This document shows, piece by piece, positions 7,684-14,102 of a stretch of DNA of 55,034 nucleotides. The notes beneath the pieces are model-generated. The model saw only the letters and a list, made by a program, of their open reading frames with translations. It did not search any database and was not told the origin of the DNA. Positions within the stretch are counted from its first letter, which is position 1, and each line of letters starts with the position of its first letter. The translations under genes were made by a program, and so were the position numbers. This DNA is from Geobacter sp. (GTDB lineage: Bacteria; Desulfobacterota; Desulfuromonadia; Geobacterales; Geobacteraceae): the NCBI GenBank assembly GCA_003314535.1, contig POSG01000020.1, positions 1 through 55,034 on the forward strand, written 5' to 3'.

Positions 7684-8356
7684 GATACGAAGGAATATCC
7701 TTGAGGCAAATGAGAATCTTGCCCGCAGGAATCGGGATTTTTTCGCCAGTAACGACGTCCTGGTCGTTAATGTAATGGCTGCGCCTGGCGCCGGGAAAAC
7801 CAGCACCATACTCAAGACTATTGAATCTCTGGCAGATCAATACGCATTTGCGGTCATCGAGGGCGACATGGCTTCCAGGATCGACGCGGATGTGATGGCA
7901 GAAAGAGGTATCCCGGTCGAGCAGATAAATACCGGCAACATGTGCCACCTTGATGCGAACATGATTAGGGAGGCGGCAGGTAAATTTACCTATGACCGGC
8001 CGACAATACTCTTCATAGAGAACGTGGGCAACTTGGTATGCCCTTCCGAGTTTTCCCTGGGTGAGGATCTGAACATAGTTATTGCAAGTACGACCGAAGG
8101 CCATGACAAGCCGTACAAGTATCCATCCATCTATCTTCGTGCCGATGCGGTTCTGATCAACAAGATAGACCTCCTGGAAGCGATGGAGTTCGACAGGAAG
8201 ATGTTCTGCGACGGCGTTGCCGCTGTAAAGCCAATGCCGCCCCTTTTCGAAATTTCCTGTAGAAACGGCAGCGGACTTGATGATTGGGCATGTTGGCTGG
8301 CGAGCGAGTGCGAGCGCAAATTAGGCGGAACTCGCGGAAAATTGGCTGAGGGCTAA
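7670..8356 (+). CDS. hypB: Hydrogenase maturation GTPase HypB
   Basis: The protein has about 228 residues. Motifs are the P-loop APGAGKTS, the GTP-dependent metal site MCHLDANM, the ENVGNLVCPSEFSLGE block and NKID for guanine recognition. There is no His-rich N-terminal tail and no N-terminal CCxxC high-affinity nickel motif, so it is the short HypB type without nickel storage. Candidate starts are TTG 7664, ATG 7667 and ATG 7670; I chose 7670, with GTAGAGG six bases upstream. It overlaps the end of hypA, so the two are translationally coupled. hypC, hypD, hypE and hypF are not in the window. Confidence 0.93.
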   Translation: MGRIEIRRNILEANENLARRNRDFFASNDVLVVNVMAAPGAGKTSTILKTIESLADQYAFAVIEGDMASRIDADVMAERGIPVEQINTGNMCHLDANMIREAAGKFTYDRPTILFIENVGNLVCPSEFSLGEDLNIVIASTTEGHDKPYKYPSIYLRADAVLINKIDLLEAMEFDRKMFCDGVAAVKPMPPLFEISCRNGSGLDDWACWLASECERKLGGTRGKLAEG

Positions 8357-8365
8357 TCAAAAACC

Positions 8366-8394
8366 TTGACACGGCTCGGCGCATTTCCTATCAT
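8366..8394 (+). promoter_or_regulatory. Strong promoter of the CAU tRNA gene
   Basis: TTGACA (8366-8371), a 17-base spacer and TATCAT (8389-8394) end 15 bases before the tRNA. No terminator is seen between hypB and this promoter, so hypB transcripts may read into the tRNA. Confidence 0.7.
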
Positions 8395-8409
8395 GTAAGT
8401 TCACTTTGC

Positions 8410-8486
8410 GGGCCTATAGCTCAGCTGGCTAGAGCTACCGGCTCATAACCGGTAGGTCCCAGGTTCGAATCCTGGTGGGCCCACCA
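8410..8486 (+). tRNA. tRNA with CAU anticodon (Ile2 or elongator Met)
   Basis: The full cloverleaf is present: 7-bp acceptor stem (GGGCCTA with TGGGCCC), D arm GCTC...GAGC, anticodon arm ACCGG-CTCATAA-CCGGT, T arm CCAGG-TTCGAAT-CCTGG, discriminator A and encoded CCA. A CAU anticodon is read as Met, or as Ile(AUA) when TilS converts C34 to lysidine. The acceptor has C4-G69 and C5-G68, the pairs known to favour TilS in E. coli tRNA-Ile2, and its first bases resemble tRNA-Ile(GAU). This leans toward Ile2, but does not prove it. Confidence 0.9.
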
Positions 8487-8557
8487 ACCTGATCCACAGG
8501 ATGATTGGGGATGCCTGTACGGTGCCAATGTAGAAAAAATAGCGACTCGAAAGACGA

Positions 8558-8597
8558 GAAAAGAGTGCAATCCACCAAGGTTGCACTCTTTTCTTTT
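8558..8597 (+). terminator. Terminator after the CAU tRNA
   Basis: A perfect 13-bp stem (8558-8570 with 8581-8593) with a 10-base loop has a T-rich 3' arm and a TTTT tail. It ends the tRNA transcript and lies just before the nif3-like start. Confidence 0.85.
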
Positions 8598-8607
8598 GGC
8601 TGGGAAC

Positions 8608-9723
8608 ATGAACCCCAGAGTATCTGACATCATCGAAATTATTGACGGAATTGCACCATTCAGGCTAGCCGAGGAGTGGGACAATGTGGGTCTGCAAGCG
8701 GGTGATCCAACCGCAACGGTCACGCGAATCATGATCTCGCTGGATCCCTGCCGGAAAGCGGTCGAGGAATCCGTTGCCTCAGGTTGCCAACTTCTGGTCA
8801 CACACCACCCCCTCATTTTCAAGCCGATTCGATCACTGAATCTTCTGGAACAGCCTGGAGAGATCCTGGCGAAGGCACTCCGAAACAATCTAAACATAGT
8901 TGCCGTGCACACAAATTACGACGCTGCTGATGGCGGGATCAACGATCTCCTCGCCGAAAGGATCGGCTTGCGCCAGATTCAGCCTCTCGCGGCCCAGAGG
9001 ACCGGCGAACTGGTCAAGCTCGCGGTTTTCGTTCCCAAGGGCCATGAAGAGAAGATCATGGAGGCGCTGTTCAGGTTCAGCGGGCATATGGGGAATTACA
9101 GTGAATGCTCTTTTCAGACCGGCGGGACAGGCACATTCAAGCCGCTGAAAGGTTCTGACCCGTATCTGGGTTCAATCGGCTGCCGTGAATATGCCGAGGA
9201 GACTCGTATCGAAGTGCTTCTTCGCGGGGAAGATTTGCCTGCTGCCTGTCGTGCGCTTAGAGAGGCGCATCCATACGAGGAACCCGCGTATGATCTCTAT
9301 CCTTTGCTGAACAAGGGGGCGTCCCAAGGGTTGGGAAGGATCGGGCTGCTGGCTGGTCCCGCGACACTGGACCAGCTTGCCTGCCGTCTCAAGGACGATT
9401 TGGGACTTGCCGTTGCCAGATATGTCGGCGAGGGGAGCCGCGTGGTTGAAAAAATTGCTCTTTGCGGCGGAAGTGGAGCATCTCTGCTGCGTCATGCCCA
9501 CAGCCTGGGCGCACAGGTACTGGTAACCGGTGATGTCAAGTACCATGATGCGCGGGATGCCGAGGCGCTTGGAATAAGTCTCATCGATATCGGGCATTTT
9601 TGCTCGGAAATTCACATGGTAAAAGGCTTCTGCCGCATGCTCCGCAAGGAAGTAAACGGTAAAGGGTTCGAAGCTGAAATCATTGTTTGTGAAAACGAGC
9701 GGGACCCGTTCGTATATTGCTGA
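8608..9723 (+). CDS. Nif3-like dinuclear metal centre protein (YqfO type)
   Basis: The 371-residue protein of the Nif3/DUF34 family has the N-terminal AEEWDNVGLQAG block, THHPLIF metal ligands, HTNYDAADGG, and the C-terminal half with TGDVKYHDARDA and IDIGHFCSE. Between the halves lies a PII/CutA-like insert of about 100 residues (FVPKGHEEKIMEAL ... HPYEEPAYDLYPL), as in B. subtilis YqfO, which explains the length. The biochemical role of the family is not firmly established; it is linked to metal handling and to GTP cyclohydrolase. I chose ATG 8608 because an upstream TTG lies inside the terminator stem. The ribosome site is weak (GGCTGGGAAC). Confidence 0.88.
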   Translation: MNPRVSDIIEIIDGIAPFRLAEEWDNVGLQAGDPTATVTRIMISLDPCRKAVEESVASGCQLLVTHHPLIFKPIRSLNLLEQPGEILAKALRNNLNIVAVHTNYDAADGGINDLLAERIGLRQIQPLAAQRTGELVKLAVFVPKGHEEKIMEALFRFSGHMGNYSECSFQTGGTGTFKPLKGSDPYLGSIGCREYAEETRIEVLLRGEDLPAACRALREAHPYEEPAYDLYPLLNKGASQGLGRIGLLAGPATLDQLACRLKDDLGLAVARYVGEGSRVVEKIALCGGSGASLLRHAHSLGAQVLVTGDVKYHDARDAEALGISLIDIGHFCSEIHMVKGFCRMLRKEVNGKGFEAEIIVCENERDPFVYC

Positions 9724-9780
9724 ACAAGAAGATATGTGAATAGCTTAACACGTATCGCAAAAGAAGACAGGAGGTAGGTT

Positions 9781-10512
9781 TTGGGCAAGAATGTCATAAT
9801 TCTGGCGCAACTTCAGGAGATCGATTTGAAGATCGACTCGTCGCGTGGAGAAAAACAGTCGTTGATGGAAGAAATTGCTGCTCTGGAAGAGAAGGTGGAA
9901 GAGCTCAAGCGCTCGGTAGCCGGTTACGGTGCAGACCTGGACACGGTGGAAGAGGAGAAGCGGGCCCTGGAGGAAAATCTCGCGGCGGAGACGGAAGCCA
10001 TCAACCGTTCGGAAGGGCGGCTGCGTGAAATCAAGACTCAGAAGGAGTACCAGGCTGTTTCGAAGGAAATCGCCGCCGCCAAGAAGGTTAAGACTGAGTT
10101 GGAAGACCAGGTGCTGCAGAAACTCAACAGGATAGAGGACCTCAAGTCGGCAATCGCCGACCAGTCCAAGGTTCTGGTAGAATTCGAAACCAGTGCATCA
10201 AGCCAGGAGAGTGAGCTCAAGGAGAAGGTCGCCAGGCTTGAAACTGCCATTACTGCGGACCTTGAGTCACGAGAGACCACTGCAAAACTGGTATCCCCCT
10301 CAATGATGAAACGTTATGACAAGCTTCGTGAGAGACGCCAGGGAGTGGCTGTTGCCGAGGCAAGGAGCGGCTCGTGCCTGGGATGCAACATGAATCTTCC
10401 GCCGCAGGTGTTCAACAGTCTTTTCAATGCTGACAACCTGGTGCCTTGCCCCCATTGCCAGAGGCTTCTTTTCCTGCGCCAAAACGAGCAGGATGCCCAG
10501 GCCGAGTCCTGA
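9781..10512 (+). CDS. Coiled-coil protein with C-terminal C4 zinc ribbon (CT398/CdsZ-like)
   Basis: The 243-residue protein is a long antiparallel coiled coil from about residue 5 to 170, rich in Glu, Lys and Leu, followed by a basic link and a zinc ribbon with CLGCNMNLPP and CPHCQRLLF near residues 197-230. This is the zf-RING_7 family seen in chlamydial CT398. The start is TTG 9781, seven bases after the strong site GGAGGT. The family is widespread in deltaproteobacteria; its function is unclear, with proposed links to protein or RNA complexes. It lies just upstream of the RNase P RNA gene. Confidence 0.85.
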   Translation: MGKNVIILAQLQEIDLKIDSSRGEKQSLMEEIAALEEKVEELKRSVAGYGADLDTVEEEKRALEENLAAETEAINRSEGRLREIKTQKEYQAVSKEIAAAKKVKTELEDQVLQKLNRIEDLKSAIADQSKVLVEFETSASSQESELKEKVARLETAITADLESRETTAKLVSPSMMKRYDKLRERRQGVAVAEARSGSCLGCNMNLPPQVFNSLFNADNLVPCPHCQRLLFLRQNEQDAQAES

Positions 10513-10607
10513 AATTCGGTCTTGCGGACAGGGTGTTTTTTTCTCAGTGCGTGAGTGAAATGTAAATTGATCGTCGTGCTTGGTCGAAGCAGACCAGATG
10601 GCCGCTG

Positions 10608-10633
10608 CCCGCCTACGCCAAGGCTTCGGCGGG
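10608..10633 (+). repeat. Palindromic element copy 1 in the P3 region of rnpB
   Basis: A 26-base imperfect palindrome begins CCCGCCTACGCC and ends CTTCGGCGGG. Its reverse complement matches the element at 10722-10747 in 22 of 26 positions. Confidence 0.6.
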
Positions 10634-10721
10634 GAGAGGAAAGTCCGGGCTCCGCAGGGCATGGTGCTGGATAACGTCCAGCGGGGGTGACCCCAGGGAA
10701 AGTGCCACAGAGAGTAGACCG

Positions 10722-10747
10722 CCCGCCGAAGCTTATGCGAAGGCGGG
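10722..10747 (-). repeat. Palindromic element copy 2 in the P12 region of rnpB
   Basis: A 26-base imperfect palindrome begins CCCGCCGAAGC and ends GAAGGCGGG. It is copy 1 turned round, with four differences, all in the centre. Confidence 0.6.
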
Positions 10748-11035
10748 TAAGGGTGAAACGGTGAGGTAAGGGCTCACCAGGTTCGGCGGTGACGCCGGAT
10801 GCTCGGCAAACCCCACCAGGAGCAAGGCCTAATAGGGAGGCGCAAAGGACTGCCCGTCCGTGCTTCCGGGTTGGCCGCTCGACGCCATCGGCAACGGTGG
10901 CGCTAGATGAATGGTCATCACCCTCCGGCGGGTAACCGGCGGAGGGAACAGAACCCGGCTTACGGGCTGCTTCGGCCAAGCTTGTTTCCATCCGGAAACA
11001 ACAAATGTGTGGCCAATGGTTCAGAAACGTGAAAG

Positions 11036-11614
11036 ATGTATTTGCCACCCAAGCAAGTCCATGCATGGAGAGCTGTATTGACCGATCAGGAATCATGGGC
11101 TGACGCTTTAAGGGTCGTCCGACAGGAGTATGATGGGCTATGGGACGAAGTCCGTACCGCGCTGGCGCAAATGGCGGGCGAACTCAGGCTCCAAAAGCGG
11201 GAATTGCATTCGCTTGCGGCAGACATGGGGGCTGAAAGGTTGTGCGCTGAATGCAGGGGCGCCTGCTGCAGGACCGGAAAGTATCATTTTTCAGTGGTTG
11301 ATCTGCTGGTGTTCCTTTCAGGCGGTGAGGAGATAGTCAAACCATCATTCCAGGCAGACTGCTGTCCCTACATGGGAAAGGAAGGCTGCCAGATGGAGCC
11401 CTCTCTCCGGCCTTTCCCCTGTATAACCTTCTGTTGTGAGGAGCTTCATGCCCTCATGGCGCCTGATGTTGCCGAGCGGCTTGCCGTTCTGGAGAAGGGA
11501 GTGCGCGCCTGCTACCATTGGATAGAGGAACTCTTCGGCAGACCCCTCATGAAAAGTCTGCTTATCGCTTATGAGGGATACCTCGGCAACCCGGCTCGCG
11601 GAATGATCCGGTAA
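11036..11614 (+). CDS. Cys-rich protein of the YkgJ type (putative metal cluster binding)
   Basis: The 192-residue protein has an N-terminal helical part of about 70 residues, then a cysteine-rich core: LCAECRGACCRTG near residue 70, DCCPYMGKEGC near 108-120, and PFPCITFCCE near 127-136. The order CxxCxxxCC ... CCPYL-like ... RPFPC is that of the YkgJ/UPF0153 zinc- or iron-chelating family. The start ATG 11036 has a poor ribosome site. The role is unknown; related proteins have been proposed to bind Fe-S or zinc. Confidence 0.65.
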   Translation: MYLPPKQVHAWRAVLTDQESWADALRVVRQEYDGLWDEVRTALAQMAGELRLQKRELHSLAADMGAERLCAECRGACCRTGKYHFSVVDLLVFLSGGEEIVKPSFQADCCPYMGKEGCQMEPSLRPFPCITFCCEELHALMAPDVAERLAVLEKGVRACYHWIEELFGRPLMKSLLIAYEGYLGNPARGMIR

Positions 11615-11644
11615 TTACCTGAAGCATTGGTTACGGGAGTAAGC

Positions 11645-11995
11645 ATGCATACCTCGATTCAAGAACTGGTTTGTATCCATATTGACAATAATCCCGCTTT
11701 TTATGCCAGGATAGAAGATATTTCGCCCGATGTTAAACCGGGCTGGTGGCAGGTCAGATTACTGGTCCTTACCCATCCTCTCCAGATCTTTACCTGGATA
11801 CTAGATGAGGGCCAGATAGATGGCGCTTCTTTTACGATGGGGGGCACGCCTGTGATGCTTGAACGGGTTGTCCCACCCGAAAACCATGATGGGTGCGCCC
11901 ATCAAGATTCCGGGGAAGTGGCTCATGAATGTGCTGAAAAAAAGAAAGAGCGTGGAAAAGTTGTTTCAATTGTCGATCGCAAGAAGAATTCATAA
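11645..11995 (+). CDS. Hypothetical protein
   Basis: The 116-residue protein is not recognised. I chose ATG 11645, with GGGAG about six bases upstream, rather than the in-frame TTG 11627. The first 75 residues look like a compact beta-rich domain (PGWWQVRLLVLTHPLQIFTWILDE); the last 40 are charged and probably disordered. It has no signal peptide or membrane segment. It follows the YkgJ-type gene by 30 bases and may be cotranscribed with it. The AT-rich gap 11996-12245 after it shows no gene I can support. Confidence 0.55.
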   Translation: MHTSIQELVCIHIDNNPAFYARIEDISPDVKPGWWQVRLLVLTHPLQIFTWILDEGQIDGASFTMGGTPVMLERVVPPENHDGCAHQDSGEVAHECAEKKKERGKVVSIVDRKKNS

Positions 11996-12245
11996 GAAGC
12001 ATGGATTATGCTTTTCCAATATTTCTCCGATGCAGCTCGAGCGTTTTTTGATTTTTTCGATCCATGCCTCATATCGATTCGCACTGTCTCCCGTAACGGA
12101 AAAACGCCGGTCCATGGGTGCGTAACGTGTTGAATTAGTTGAGCTGTTTGCATAGTTTGGTGCCCGTTCCCGCATGACCCTCCCGCAGGTGCTTAACTCC
12201 CTAATAAATCGTGGAAAATTTCTCTTTTTTCAGACTACTTTTGCC

Positions 12246-12274
12246 TTGACAACCTACCGGTCGATTAGTATAGT
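12246..12274 (+). promoter_or_regulatory. Promoter of the dcw cluster (Pmra)
   Basis: TTGACA (12246-12251), a 17-base spacer and TATAGT (12269-12274) form a near-consensus sigma70 promoter 52 bases before the mraZ start. It probably drives the whole division and cell-wall cluster. Confidence 0.85.
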
Positions 12275-12285
12275 TTGACACCAAA

Positions 12286-12320
12286 GTGGTATAAAGTGGT
12301 AAATCGTGGAAAATTGGGGA
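12286..12320 (+). promoter_or_regulatory. MraZ operator: four 10-bp-spaced GTGG/TGGGG repeats
   Basis: GTGG occurs at 12286, 12296 and 12306, and TTGGGG at 12314-12319, so the repeats fall on one face of the helix at exactly one turn. MraZ is known to bind direct TGGG-like repeats spaced about 10 bp in its own promoter region. The last repeat merges with the mraZ ribosome site. Confidence 0.75.
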
Positions 12321-12326
12321 GCGAGG

Positions 12327-12809
12327 ATGTTCAGGGGGGTTTACGAAACCACCATAGACGCCAAGGGGCGTACCAGTCTGCCGGCGAAATTCCGTGAAGT
12401 CCTGGCGGAATCCTTTGGCGACGAGCGCTTCTTCATCACCAATTCCAATCCGGTGCGTCTCGCTGACGGGGTATCCTGTTCAGGCCTTGCCATATTCCCC
12501 TACAATGAATGGCTAGCCCTTGAAGAAAAACTCGCTATCGGCTCAGGTCTCGGTCTCTCCTCGGCCGAGCTGGCAGCGGTCAAGAGAAGGATTGTCGCTC
12601 CGGCGGTTGAGTGTTCAGCCGATAAGCTCGGCCGGATACTGATCCCGCCCCATCTGCGGAAAAATGCAGCCATGGAAAGGGATATAGTGTTTGCCGGCAT
12701 GTTGAACAAGGCTGAGATCTGGAGCCTTGGAGAGTGGGAGAAAGTCCGTCGCCAGGATGACCGGAACTTCCCCGTCGATTCGCCTGCGCTGGCGGATCTG
12801 GGGCTGTAG
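12327..12809 (+). CDS. mraZ: Transcriptional regulator MraZ
   Basis: The 160-residue protein begins with the family start [19 protein letters not shown] at ATG 12327; an in-frame GTG at 12306 lies inside the operator repeats and is rejected. Two SpoVT-AbrB-type halves are present, the second with [13 protein letters not shown] near residue 100. MraZ forms ring oligomers that bind repeated boxes upstream of mraZ and control the cluster. It is a little longer than the common 145-150 residues. The stop codon overlaps the rsmH start by one base. Confidence 0.95.
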   Translation: MFRGVYETTIDAKGRTSLPAKFREVLAESFGDERFFITNSNPVRLADGVSCSGLAIFPYNEWLALEEKLAIGSGLGLSSAELAAVKRRIVAPAVECSADKLGRILIPPHLRKNAAMERDIVFAGMLNKAEIWSLGEWEKVRRQDDRNFPVDSPALADLGL

Positions 12810-13747
12810 TGGGGGATTTTCACCATATATCAGTGCTTCCCGCAGAGGTTGCCGCCTGTCTGCAGGCTAGGGCGGGAGGAACTTACGTCGACGGCACGAT
12901 CGGCGGCGCCGGTCATGCCCGCGGCATCCTTGAAGCTTCATCTCCGGACGGTTTCCTGATCGGTCTGGACAGGGACCCGGAAGCTCTGGAGGCAGCCGGG
13001 GAGGCGCTTGCCGCCTATGCCGGGCGGGTGAGACTGTTTCATGCGAATTTTTCCCGGCTCCAGGAAATCCTTCGCTCGGTAGGAGTGGGCGAGGTCGATG
13101 GGATACTGCTGGATCTTGGGGTGTCTTCGCACCAGCTGGACAAGGGGGAGCGGGGGTTCAGCTTTCAGCAGGATGCCCCCCTGGATATGCGCATGGACGC
13201 CTCGTCGGGCGCAAGCGCGGCGGATTTGGTGAATTCCCTGCCTGAGAACGAGCTGGCGAGCATCATCTGGAAGTTCGGCGAAGAGCGCTGGTCGAGAAGA
13301 ATCGCTGCCGCCATGGTTGCGGCGAGAAAAGCTTCTCCCATTTCAACCACCAGGCAGCTTGCGGAGCTGGTCGCAGGCGCCATTCCGCGGGCGCGGTGGG
13401 AGGCACGGATCCATCCGGCCACCAGGACCTTCCAGGCCATCCGAATTGCGGTCAATGATGAGCTTGCCTCGCTGGAGCAGGTGTTGCCGGCTGCCGTGGC
13501 AGCACTACGAAGTGGGGGGAGGCTGGTCGTTATTTCTTTCCATTCTCTGGAAGACCGGATTGTTAAATCAGTATTCAACGAACTGTCCCGGGGATGCATA
13601 TGCCCCAAAAGCGCACCTCTCTGTGTGTGCGGACGGACCCCGGTGGTACGGAAAGTTACAGGGAAGCCGCTTACTGCTCGCCCTGAAGAAATAGCGGAAA
13701 ACCCGAGATCGCGCAGTGCCAAGTTGCGGGCCATCGAAAAAATCTAA
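12809..13747 (+). CDS. rsmH: 16S rRNA (cytosine1402-N4)-methyltransferase
   Basis: The 312-residue protein has the SAM-binding [16 protein letters not shown] near residue 25, [15 protein letters not shown] near 98, and the C-terminal [14 protein letters not shown] with the later [12 protein letters not shown] end. It methylates N4 of C1402 in the ribosomal decoding centre. It begins at GTG 12809, overlapping the last base of the mraZ stop (TAGTG), so translation is coupled. Confidence 0.97.
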   Translation: MGDFHHISVLPAEVAACLQARAGGTYVDGTIGGAGHARGILEASSPDGFLIGLDRDPEALEAAGEALAAYAGRVRLFHANFSRLQEILRSVGVGEVDGILLDLGVSSHQLDKGERGFSFQQDAPLDMRMDASSGASAADLVNSLPENELASIIWKFGEERWSRRIAAAMVAARKASPISTTRQLAELVAGAIPRARWEARIHPATRTFQAIRIAVNDELASLEQVLPAAVAALRSGGRLVVISFHSLEDRIVKSVFNELSRGCICPKSAPLCVCGRTPVVRKVTGKPLTARPEEIAENPRSRSAKLRAIEKI

Positions 13748-13766
13748 GGGGAAAGGAGCATCTCCC

Positions 13767-14102
13767 ATGCCGGCAGTTAAAACAGCGTTCAGCAAGCTTG
13801 TTGCACCTGGAAAAACCGAGGCCGCGGTTTCGCAGCGTTGGGACCTGTTCCCTTACCTGATAACGGTCCTTGCGCTCCTCACGCTCCTGTCCCTGTTCCA
13901 TGTCTGGTCACGGGTCAAGGTCGTCGACCTGAATCTCCAGGTGTCCGAGGCGAACAGGTTGTTGAGGGACCTGCAGCAGGAGCAGAAAATGCTCAGGCTG
14001 GAAGTTGCCACCCTCAAGAACCCAGCCCGCATCGAGACGGTCGCCAAGGGCGAATTGGGTATGGCGCTGCCGACCGAGCAACAGGTGATAATTGTAAAAT
14101 GA
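13767..14102 (+). CDS. ftsL: Cell division protein FtsL
   Basis: The 111-residue bitopic protein has one membrane segment near residues 31-48 (PYLITVLALLTLLSLFHVW), then a periplasmic leucine-zipper coiled coil ending with NPARIETVAKGELGMALP, the typical FtsL/DivIC tail. I chose ATG 13767 behind AAGGAG (13753-13758). FtsL, with FtsB and FtsQ, scaffolds the septal synthase FtsWI. It sits between rsmH and ftsI as expected and overlaps ftsI by four bases (ATGA). Confidence 0.88.
   Translation: MPAVKTAFSKLVAPGKTEAAVSQRWDLFPYLITVLALLTLLSLFHVWSRVKVVDLNLQVSEANRLLRDLQQEQKMLRLEVATLKNPARIETVAKGELGMALPTEQQVIIVK

Larger units (their letters stand above)
10578..10981 (+). ncRNA. rnpB: RNase P RNA, bacterial class A
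   Basis: The conserved blocks appear in order: GAGGAAAGTCCGGGCTCC (10634 on), CACAGAGAGTAGACCGCC, GGTAAGGGTGAAACGGTG, AGGAGCAAGGCCTAATAGGGAGG, CTAGATGAATGGTCATCA and ACAGAACCCGGCTTACGGGCTGC. The ends pair in a 15-bp P1 helix (10578-10592 with 10967-10981). It is the catalytic RNA that trims the 5' leaders of tRNA precursors. The P3 and P12 arms each contain a copy of a 26-base palindromic element, in opposite orientation (separate entries). A 7-bp hairpin at 10983-11000 follows, without a T tract. Confidence 0.97.

Noticed and set aside
10983-11000. Hairpin after rnpB as an intrinsic terminator
   Set aside because: The 7-bp stem is perfect but no T tract follows, so I do not call it a terminator.
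12306-12326. GTG 12306 as the mraZ start
   Set aside because: It lies in the operator repeats; the conserved MFRG start at 12327 has the better ribosome site.
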